Origin: Patescibacteria group bacterium
GTDB taxonomy: Bacteria > Patescibacteriota > Microgenomatia > Daviesbacterales > UBA10151
Length of the DNA: 5,093 nt
Reading direction: 5' to 3'
Assembly: GCA_018816815.1 (NCBI GenBank)
Contig: JAHIVD010000041.1
Location: 1-5,093, forward strand
Part shown: one piece after another, positions 1 to 4,934 of the stretch
Numbering within the stretch: the stretch's first letter is position 1
How the letters are laid out: the number at the start of each line of letters is the position of its first letter
Notes under the pieces: generated by a model
Told to the model about the DNA's origin: nothing
Databases searched by the model: none
Seen by the model: only the letters and a program-made list of their open reading frames with translations
Made by a program: the position numbers and the translations under genes

Positions 1-476
<476 letters not shown>

Positions 477-1355
477 ACAAATGTGTCCTGTCCCGATATA
501 TAATGAAATCGGGACGATAATGCGGCTAATAACGGTGGAATCTATCAATTGATGGTTTAGGTCTTACCAAATACATCGAGACAATTGATAGACAATATCG
601 TGGGAAGTCAAAGGTATGGACAAGATACAAAAAGCAGTAGTAATTGGAACTATTTTAGGAGACGGTTTTTTACAAAAAACTGGTAAAAAGAATGCTCGTT
701 TAAGACTAGAATATAGTTTAAAACAGCAGGACTATCTTCTCTGGAAGTATCAAATTTTAAATAATTTCTTTCAGAAAAAACCAGAGATTTTAGAAAGATT
801 CAATCTGAAATTTGGTAAAAACTATCAATATATCAGAAGTCAATCCTATTCCGGTTTGGAGTTTGGAAAACTTCATCAACTTTTTTATGTTGATGGTAAA
901 AAAGTTATTCCAAATAAAGTATCTAAACTCTTAAAAGAACCCATGAGTTTAGCAGTTTGGTTTATGGATGATGGTTATTACTATCCAAGAGATAGAATAG
1001 CTTACATTTATTTACCCAAATACGACTCTAACTCTATTAAAAATTTACTATTTGCTATAAAAAATAATTATGGTTTAACTCCTCAATTAAAAATAAAAAA
1101 AAGAGGGGAGCATGTTTTGATCTTTACCGCAGAAGATACGGTAAAACTAGTTCAAATCATTAAACCATTTATTATAAAATCTATGTCCTGCAAATTACCT
1201 TTTGACCCCGTATCGACTGAACCTAGTAGCAAAGAATAAATATTCATTTATTCTTGGGTGAGATGTGAGGTTAAATCTTGCATCATACGCCGCACACCCC
1301 GAAATTTCGGGGTGAAGATATAGTCAGCACTAATAGTGATATTAGAATTTTTGTG
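477..1355 (+). ncRNA. Group I intron 1 (879 nt, inserted after U2449), with LAGLIDADG gene
   Basis: A self-splicing intron at the position of the yeast mitochondrial omega intron (the I-SceI site). P1: exon GGGAT 472-476 pairs with guide GTCCT 485-489, giving the expected U-G at the splice site. P2: 490-497/508-515. P3: 521-526/1289-1294. P4: ACGGT 532-536 with ATCGT 597-601. P5: 541-551/582-592. P6: 607-614/1198-1206, with the endonuclease gene in its loop. P7: GACT 1215-1218 with AGTC 1322-1325, plus U1213-A1326 around a bulged C. P7.1: 1232-1240/1247-1255. P7.2 follows at 1261-1284. P8: 1295-1314. P9.0: GCA 1327-1329 with TGT 1352-1354. The terminal G is 1355. P7.1/P7.2 extensions suggest subgroup IA, which is my inference. 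P10 with the 3' exon is not convincing here. Confidence 0.93.
616..1239 (+). CDS. LAGLIDADG homing endonuclease, two-motif (intron 1)
   Basis: A 207-residue homing endonuclease that should cut intron-free 23S genes near position 2449 and drive copying of intron 1 into them. It may also act as a maturase, as some relatives do. Two LAGLIDADG motifs are visible: VIGTILGDG at residues 9-17, with catalytic candidate D16, and LAVWFMDDG at 112-120, with D119. This makes it a single-chain pseudodimer. The fold is the two-repeat type that includes I-SceI-like rRNA intron enzymes, though target specificity cannot be read from the sequence. The ATG follows directly after the 5' strand of intron helix P6; GGGAAG at 602-607 could serve as a ribosome binding site but is also core intron sequence. 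The last 14 or so codons encode the 3' strand of P6 and the P7 5' strand. The reading frame is open and both catalytic aspartates are present, so it looks functional. It is clearly related to the intron 2 enzyme, sharing FMDDG, DGKK and IPN blocks. Confidence 0.95.
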   Translation: MDKIQKAVVIGTILGDGFLQKTGKKNARLRLEYSLKQQDYLLWKYQILNNFFQKKPEILERFNLKFGKNYQYIRSQSYSGLEFGKLHQLFYVDGKKVIPNKVSKLLKEPMSLAVWFMDDGYYYPRDRIAYIYLPKYDSNSIKNLLFAIKNNYGLTPQLKIKKRGEHVLIFTAEDTVKLVQIIKPFIIKSMSCKLPFDPVSTEPSSKE

Positions 1356-1406
1356 AACAGGCTAGTCTTGCCCTACAGTCCACAAGGACGGCAAGGTTCG
1401 GCACCT
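1356..1406 (+). rRNA. rrl: 23S rRNA exon 2 (E. coli 2450-2500), 51 nt
   Basis: It starts AACAGGCT and ends TTCGGCACCT. Length equals the E. coli interval exactly. It contains A2451 (position 1357) and C2452 (1358), central residues of the peptidyl transferase centre. Confidence 0.93.
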
Positions 1407-2249
1407 TAACATATCGGGGTGCGATGAGAGTAATCTCATTAGTTTGTTATCAAGAAAGTTTTTAAAATCTCAGCTCATAACGGTGAACTCCGTAATTAAT
1501 TCCGGTGTATAATCGGAATTAATGGACAATACCGTGGGAAGTCTGACAGAAGAACAAAAGTCCATTCTCATCGGCTCTCTTTTAGGAGACGGCACAATGA
1601 GAAAGAAAAAGAATGCTCATTTAGAAATAAATCACTGTTTTGCTCAAAAAGCACTAGTTGATTGGATTTTCAGTAAGTTTGATGGTTTGGTTACAACACC
1701 GCCTAAATGGAGGAAAGGAAATGGTAATAGACAAGCATATAGATTTGCAACTCAAAAATTACCAATTCTGACTTCGTTTTACGATCTTTTCTATAGAGAC
1801 GGCAAGAAAATAATACCAAACGATCTAAAACTTGATCCACTCAGTTTAGCAGTTTGGTTTATGGATGATGGGTCCAGAAGTAGATCTTCGATCTATTTAA
1901 ATACCCAACAATTCAGCAAGAATGAGCAATTCAAACTAATTGATTTTTTAAAGAATCAATTCGATATAGATGCAACCTTAAATAAGGATAAAATCTATTA
2001 TCGAATTAGAATTCGAACGCGAAGCGTTAAAAGATTTATTAAATTAGTTAAAGAGTTTGTATTAGAAGAATTTAAATACAAATTTCCTTCTGTTATGACC
2101 CTGTAACGACTGTGGATCGAAGTTTCGATCCCGAGCCATCTTTAATATGGATGGCTAAAACGCTGACCCCTACTCGTTTCATTGATGGAAGATGAAAGAG
2201 AAGAGGGTGAAGGTATAGTCTGCACCACACGAAAATGTGGATTTATGTA
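1407..2249 (+). ncRNA. Group I intron 2 (843 nt, after U2500), LAGLIDADG gene, ends in A
   Basis: P1: exon GCACCT 1401-1406 pairs with guide GGGTGC 1417-1422, with T1406-G1417 as the splice-site wobble. P10: guide ATATCG 1411-1416 pairs with exon CGATGT 2250-2255. P3: TCAGC 1470-1474/GCTGA 2162-2166. P4: ACGGT 1480-1484/ACCGT 1531-1535. P5: 1495-1504/1514-1523. P7: GACT 2108-2111/AGTC 2217-2220, plus A2106-U2221 with bulged C2107. P7.1 and P7.2 hairpins lie within 2113-2158. P9.0: GCA 2222-2224 with TGT 2246-2248. The next base, where introns 1 and 3 have the conserved terminal G, is A2249. Without the intron the exons join as CACCT-CGATG, matching E. coli. It belongs to the same family as introns 1 and 3. 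Confidence 0.92.
1522..2106 (+). CDS. LAGLIDADG homing endonuclease, two-motif (intron 2)
   Basis: A 194-residue paralogue of the intron 1 enzyme, expected to cut the 23S gene around position 2500. Motif 1 is ILIGSLLGDG at residues 15-24, with catalytic candidate D23. Motif 2 is LAVWFMDDG at 109-117, with D116. Both are intact. The ATG lies inside helix P5 of the intron (paired in 1514-1523), and the first residues, MDNTVG, are encoded by the P4 3' strand and the following core. An in-frame GTG at 1534 (codon 5) is an alternative start just after P4; no later start exists before motif 1. The TAA stop at 2104-2106 provides the A that forms the outer P7 pair. Translation therefore runs through much of the ribozyme core. 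No convincing Shine-Dalgarno sequence precedes either start. The exact start is less certain than the frame. Confidence 0.93.
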   Translation: MDNTVGSLTEEQKSILIGSLLGDGTMRKKKNAHLEINHCFAQKALVDWIFSKFDGLVTTPPKWRKGNGNRQAYRFATQKLPILTSFYDLFYRDGKKIIPNDLKLDPLSLAVWFMDDGSRSRSSIYLNTQQFSKNEQFKLIDFLKNQFDIDATLNKDKIYYRIRIRTRSVKRFIKLVKEFVLEEFKYKFPSVMTL

Positions 2250-2260
2250 CGATGTCGGCT
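2250..2260 (+). rRNA. rrl: 23S rRNA exon 3 (E. coli 2501-2511), 11-nt micro-exon
   Basis: CGATGTCGGCT matches the near-universal 2501-2511 segment and contains A2503, the m2A site, at 2252. It lies between two group I introns. Its first six bases pair with intron 2 (P10) and its last four with intron 3 (P1). Confidence 0.93.
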
Positions 2261-2683
2261 TAACCCAAAATGGGTTTGGGCCCTCTGATTGGGAAACTAT
2301 CAGAGCAAATTCGGCTAATAACGGTGAACTCTATTGACATTCGGCTTTAATTCGGGTTAATCTGGATTATAGCTTTCTTTGAAAGACTATAATTTTCGGA
2401 AAACTCAAATTGCGGTGTCAAAAGACAATACCGTGGGAAGTCGGGAAGTATTGAATAAGCAACAACTTGTTCTATCGTTGTTTCATTACTAACTTCTTTG
2501 ACCCCGTAACGACTTAGTAGCGATTAGCTACGAAGCTTGCTTAGAGAAACTTTTGTTTCGAAAGCATGCTTATATGGAAGGTACTGGATAATCCAGAATT
2601 AAACTTTCATTATACGCCAATTCCGCAGCGTAAAGACGGCGGAAAAGATATAGTCTACACATGTAGTGATACATGATTATGTG
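2261..2683 (+). ncRNA. Group I intron 3 (423 nt, after U2511), no endonuclease gene
   Basis: P1: exon GGCT 2257-2260 with guide GGCC 2279-2282, U-G at the splice site. The P1 loop holds a small hairpin, AACCC/GGGTT (2262-2266/2272-2276). P2: CTCTGAT near 2283-2289 with ATCAGAG. P3: AATTCGGC 2308-2315 with GCCAATT 2616-2622, one bulged C. P4: ACGGT 2321-2325/ACCGT 2430-2434. P5: TTGACA/TGTCAA with an extended internal hairpin. P6: 2440-2449/2492-2502, closing a 42-nt loop where introns 1 and 2 carry genes. P7: GACT 2511-2514/AGTC 2652-2655, plus A2509-U2656. P8: 2621-2626/2639-2644. P9.0: ACA 2657-2659 with TGT 2680-2682. Terminal G is 2683. It shares core blocks with introns 1 and 2, so it is probably a gene-less relative. 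P10 would be only 2 bp. Confidence 0.9.
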
Positions 2684-2776
2684 CATCGCAGCGTGGGGCT
2701 GAAGCAGGTCCCAAGCGTCTGGCTGTTCGCCAGTTAAAGCGGTACGCGAGCTGGGTTCAGAGCGTCGTAAGACAGC
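2684..2776 (+). rRNA. rrl: 23S rRNA exon 4 (E. coli 2512-2604), 93 nt
   Basis: Its length is identical to E. coli. It contains the A-loop (U2552 at 2724, G2553 at 2725), U2584/U2585 at 2756-2757 and A2602 at 2774. Position 2586 is C and position 2604 is C, where E. coli has U in both. The last change is relevant to intron 4 splicing. Confidence 0.92.
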
Positions 2777-2985
2777 TGGTCGCCCTAACATTTGGCGACG
2801 ACAAACGAACTGTCTTTCTTCATCGACGTTTTAACCTTTGAGAATTTAGAAAATCTTTTTGTCAAAAATAAATCGTGGGATTTTTATTTCCTACGGAAAA
2901 TTAATATGGAGATATAAGCAAAGCTTGATTTCTCGCTTTGCTCGAAATTAAATCTAGCTATATGCTGGAAAGTCTTGTAAATAGT

Positions 2986-3016
2986 AATCTACTAGTATAC
3001 GATGAATCTACTAGTA
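2986..3016 (+). repeat. 12-nt direct repeat in the P5 extension of intron 4
   Basis: AATCTACTAGTA occurs at 2986-2997 and again at 3005-3016, a period of 19 nt. Each copy contains the palindrome ACTAGT, so alternative hairpins are possible. It sits between the two P5 strands. Confidence 0.8.
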
Positions 3017-3080
3017 AAAATGATTATTCAGGTCGAGGATACGACCGCAAGATAATCAGCAGGAAAGACTAGTTTCAAAA

Positions 3081-3566
3081 ATGTCTTTAAGTGACGATTA
3101 TTTGATTGGTTTTACTGAAGGAGAAGGAATGTTCTATATAGGAATAGTCCGCTCTTATGAAACCAAAACCGGTTGGCAGGTGATTTACTTTTTTAAAGTA
3201 TCTCAAAATCCAATTGGGGTTGGGGTTTTAAACCAATTTAAAAAGCGTCTAGGTTGTGGTTATATTAAACAAAATAGCCAAACCGATAAAACGGATAGAT
3301 CTTTAGCTTATGTAGTCAGAGATTTTCCGAGCTTAAGAGACAAGGTTGTCCCATTTTTTAAAGGTAAATTAGTCATCAAAAGACAAGTCTTTAAGAAATT
3401 CAAGAAAATTTTAGACATTGTTGCGAAGAAGCAACATCTGACTTTGGATGGAATAACTAAAATTCTAGAAATTGCTTACTCTATGAATACTCAAAAGAGA
3501 AAAGTAGAAAAGCAGTTGATTTTAGAAGCTTTTATGAAACTAGAATCCTCACAGGCCATACGCTAG
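3081..3566 (+). CDS. LAGLIDADG homing endonuclease, single-motif, I-CreI-like (intron 4)
   Basis: A 161-residue enzyme with one LAGLIDADG motif, LIGFTEGEG at residues 8-16, with E15 as the metal-binding acidic residue. Single-motif enzymes act as homodimers. Length (I-CreI is 163 residues) and layout, including GCGYIK near residue 58 and a block SLAYVVRDFPSLRDKVVPFF at about 74-93, resemble I-CreI from a chloroplast 23S intron (site L2593). It should cleave the 23S gene around position 2604. The ATG lies 4 nt after P6; no good ribosome binding site is seen, though GGAAAG at 3062-3067 is 13 nt upstream. The C-terminal codons encode the 3' strand of P6 and the 5' strand of P7, and the TAG stop falls in the P3 3' strand. 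The frame is intact. It is not closely similar to the endonucleases of introns 1 and 2. Confidence 0.94.
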   Translation: MSLSDDYLIGFTEGEGMFYIGIVRSYETKTGWQVIYFFKVSQNPIGVGVLNQFKKRLGCGYIKQNSQTDKTDRSLAYVVRDFPSLRDKVVPFFKGKLVIKRQVFKKFKKILDIVAKKQHLTLDGITKILEIAYSMNTQKRKVEKQLILEAFMKLESSQAIR

Positions 3567-3689
3567 AGTGCGTTCAGTTTATATGAACGTACAAGATATG
3601 GTCGGACCTCCCGAGCGATCGGGGGAGCTTGCAGGAAAAAGAAACTAGCAAGCTCACAATCAGTTTATACGGTTGTGATTACAATAATG

Positions 3690-4012
3690 TCGGACTCTAT
3701 CCAGTATGGGCGTTTTGATACTTGAGGGGAGTTATTTCTAGTACGAGAGGACCGAAATGAGGAAACCTCTAGTGTGCCTGTTGTCACTACAGTGGCAGCG
3801 CAGGGTAGCTACGTTTCTAACTGATAAGTGCTGAAAGCATCTAAACACGAAGCAGACCCCAAGATGAGGTATCTATAAGACCCGTCGTAGACTACGACGT
3901 CGCTGTTAAAGGCGGACCTTGCTAAAGCGAAAGCAGAGGCTAGGTTGATAGGCTCCCGGTGTAAGCACTGCAAGGTGTTTAGCTTAGGAGTACTAATGGT
4001 CATGGTTGAGAT
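3690..4012 (+). rRNA. rrl: 23S rRNA exon 5 (E. coli 2605 to 3' end)
   Basis: It begins TCGGACTCTATCC and carries the sarcin-ricin loop at 3740-3753 and the conserved GTACTAATGG near the terminus. It is about 20 nt longer than in E. coli, with extra sequence around 3885-3945 (domain VI, H98-H101 region), where CGTCGTAG and TACGACG form a hairpin. The 3' end is estimated. Confidence 0.92.
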
Positions 4013-4043
4013 TTTTTGGTAGCCTTCGGCTAGTCGTTAGCTC

Positions 4044-4074
4044 TTAGTTGTCCCGATTTAATCGGGATAGCTGA
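4044..4074 (+). other. 14-bp hairpin in rRNA trailer
   Basis: TTAGTTGTCCCGAT at 4044-4057 pairs with ATCGGGATAGCTGA at 4061-4074 across a 3-nt loop, with four G-U pairs. No T-run follows, so a processing stem or RNA-polymerase pause is more likely than an intrinsic terminator. The core GTCCCGAT also occurs at 490-497 in P2 of intron 1. Confidence 0.6.
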
Positions 4075-4162
4075 AGACTGACAGCTAGTCAAATCCGTAT
4101 TCACATTTCAGAGCGTAAAGCACTGCAGACCAATGTTGCAGTCTCTCTGTTGATTTTTCGTC

Positions 4163-4217
4163 TTCATACAACTTATTGACAAAATTTAAGAAATAAACTA
4201 TTATTACACTGTATGAA
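4163..4217. promoter_or_regulatory. Inverted repeat flanking the antitoxin promoter; candidate operator
   Basis: TTCATACA at 4163-4170 and TGTATGAA at 4210-4217 are perfect inverted copies with centres 47 bp apart. One lies upstream of the -35 box; the other covers the predicted transcription start and the ATG. Ribbon-helix-helix antitoxins commonly bind inverted repeats at their own promoter. Assigning these sites to this antitoxin is inference. Confidence 0.4.
4176..4204 (+). promoter_or_regulatory. Sigma-70-type promoter of the toxin-antitoxin operon
   Basis: A perfect -35 TTGACA (4176-4181), a 17-nt spacer and -10 TATTAT (4199-4204, five of six consensus bases). Standard spacing puts +1 at about 4211-4213, at the ATG at 4213, so the transcript should be leaderless. 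No Shine-Dalgarno sequence is present. Confidence 0.8.
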
Positions 4218-4458
4218 AATTCAAAGAACGACACATGTTATTTCGATATCAATTCCTAAAAAGACAGCTTTGAAACTGGAAAAAAGCCGTCAGATAAGTG
4301 GTCAATCCCGAAGTGCTTTTATCTCTTCTTTAATTGATAGTGCATCTGAAGAAAAGAGATGGCAGAGGATTTATCAAAGGGGAGCAAAAACTGCCAGGGA
4401 TTTTAAGATAACTTCGGAAGATGATATAGATCATATACTCCATGAAGCAAAAAGTTAA
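4213..4458 (+). CDS. Ribbon-helix-helix (CopG/Arc-type) antitoxin
   Basis: A small DNA-binding protein of 81 residues, predicted to neutralise the PIN toxin encoded next and to repress their shared promoter. The N-terminal part fits the ribbon-helix-helix fold: strand HVISISIP at residues 8-15, helix about 16-29, turn around ISGQ, second helix about 31-50. The C-terminal half (about 51-81), which ends TSEDDIDHILHEAKS, would be the segment that binds the toxin. The start is fixed by a strong promoter whose -10 box ends 8 nt before the ATG; no ribosome binding site is seen. The reading frame overlaps the toxin start by 17 nt, the usual arrangement for coupled antitoxin-toxin pairs. The family call rests on sequence pattern and context, not a database match. 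Confidence 0.88.
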   Translation: MKIQRTTHVISISIPKKTALKLEKSRQISGQSRSAFISSLIDSASEEKRWQRIYQRGAKTARDFKITSEDDIDHILHEAKS

Positions 4459-4861
4459 AGTTATCTTTGACGCTAATATTTATCTTTCTGCAATTATTTT
4501 TGGCGGTAACCCAAGGCAGTGTTTAGAACTGGCTAAGAATAGAGAAGTAGAACTTTTTACAAGTTATCACATACTTTTAGAGGTTGCCAGAAATCTTCAG
4601 AATAAATTTCTTTGGACAGAGGAAGAAGTAGAGGAGGTTATAAAAGGGATTGGTGAGTTTGCTATCCTGGTTTCTCCCCAAGTTGTTATCCAAGTCATCA
4701 GGGTTCATGATCAGGATAATAAGATTTTGGAAGCTGCGCTGGAGGCAAAAGCCGGCTATATCATTTCCGGGGACAAAAAGCATCTTCTTTCGCTAAAAAA
4801 GTTTAGAAACATAAAAATTATCTCTGCTAAAGAATTTTTAGATTTTTATTATGAAGATTAA
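4442..4861 (+). CDS. PIN-domain toxin, putative ribonuclease
   Basis: A 139-residue protein of the PIN-family toxin group, predicted to be a Mg-dependent endoribonuclease. The acidic active-site residues are visible in order: D10 in VIFDANIYLSAIIFGG, E47 in ILLEVARNL, D92 in HDQDNKILEAAL, and D111 in IISGDKKHL. All are present, so the toxin looks catalytically intact. Length fits a single PIN domain. The ATG lies within the antitoxin gene (17-nt overlap) with no clear Shine-Dalgarno sequence, so translation is probably coupled to the antitoxin. Related families include VapC and the PIN_3-type putative toxins; the FDAN start and DxDN motif fit the latter better. The cellular RNA target cannot be deduced. 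Confidence 0.92.
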   Translation: MKQKVKVIFDANIYLSAIIFGGNPRQCLELAKNREVELFTSYHILLEVARNLQNKFLWTEEEVEEVIKGIGEFAILVSPQVVIQVIRVHDQDNKILEAALEAKAGYIISGDKKHLLSLKKFRNIKIISAKEFLDFYYED

Positions 4862-4899
4862 AGCAAAAATACTATCTATCTATCAGGAGTTCTGTCGTA

Positions 4900-4926
4900 T
4901 TGATCTAAGATTTGGAAAAGTATAAT
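4900..4926 (+). promoter_or_regulatory. Promoter of the pilin-like gene, leaderless
   Basis: A perfect -10 TATAAT at 4921-4926 lies 8 nt before the ATG at 4935, the same distance as in the antitoxin promoter. A possible -35, TTGATC at 4900-4905, has a short 15-nt spacer. Predicted +1 is near 4933, leaving at most about 2 nt of leader. Confidence 0.6.
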
Positions 4927-4934
4927 ATGAAAGT

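Larger units (their letters stand above)
2777..3689 (+). ncRNA. Group I intron 4 (913 nt, after C2604), with I-CreI-like gene
   Basis: The core differs from introns 1-3. P1: exon AAGACAG 2769-2775 with CTGTCTT 2810-2816, extended by C2776-A2809 at the splice site. Its loop contains the hairpin GTCGCC 2779-2784/GGCGAC 2794-2799. P10: guide CGA 2806-2808 with exon TCG 3690-3692. P2-region hairpin: 2917-2924/2935-2942. P3: TCTAGC 2953-2958/GCTAGA 3562-3567. P4: TGCTG 2963-2967/CAGCA 3057-3061. P5: 2973-2977/3048-3052 with an elaborate extension. P6: 3069-3076/3536-3543, containing the gene. P7: GGCCA 3554-3558/TGGTC 3599-3603, plus C3552-G3604 around a bulged A. P8: hairpin 3568-3592. P9-type hairpins lie at about 3606-3680. 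Terminal G is 3689. The bulged A and large P5 suggest subgroup IC, an inference. Confidence 0.9.
4013..4212 (+). other. Spacer after 23S rRNA; hairpins, no 5S rRNA or tRNA recognised
   Basis: This stretch holds a T-run (4012-4017) followed by hairpin TAGCC/GGCTA at 4020-4032, a long hairpin at 4044-4074, and a third hairpin, ACTGCA/TGCAGT at 4122-4142, with TTTTT at 4154-4158. The third could be a weak intrinsic terminator, but the T-run starts 11 nt after the stem. I see no 5S rRNA or tRNA here. The last 50 nt hold the toxin-antitoxin promoter. Confidence 0.6.

Noticed and set aside
490..515. The GTCCCGAT/ATCGGGAC hairpin of intron 1 recurs in the trailer hairpin at 4050-4067
   Set aside because: Only eight bases are shared and hairpins of this size are common; no wider homology around them supports a mobile repeat.
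2570..2791. Open frame of 73 codons on the minus strand
   Set aside because: It lies across the end of intron 3 and 23S exon 4, highly conserved rRNA sequence; its composition follows rRNA structure and no protein motif is visible.
2777..2814. Archaeal-type bulge-helix-bulge intron at the exon 4/exon 5 junction
   Set aside because: The exon-intron pairing fits P1 of a group I intron, and P3, P4, P6, P7, P8 and P10 can all be drawn; no bulge-helix-bulge motif spans both junctions.
3809..4003. Open frame of 64 codons on the minus strand
   Set aside because: It lies wholly inside 23S rRNA domain VI and is a chance frame in rRNA.
4122..4158. Hairpin plus TTTTT as rRNA operon terminator
   Set aside because: The T-run starts 11 nt after the 6-bp stem, too far for a convincing intrinsic terminator; kept only as a remark in the spacer entry.
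4577..4783. Open frame of 68 codons on the minus strand
   Set aside because: It is antisense within the PIN toxin gene, which has all catalytic residues; no separate coding signal is seen.
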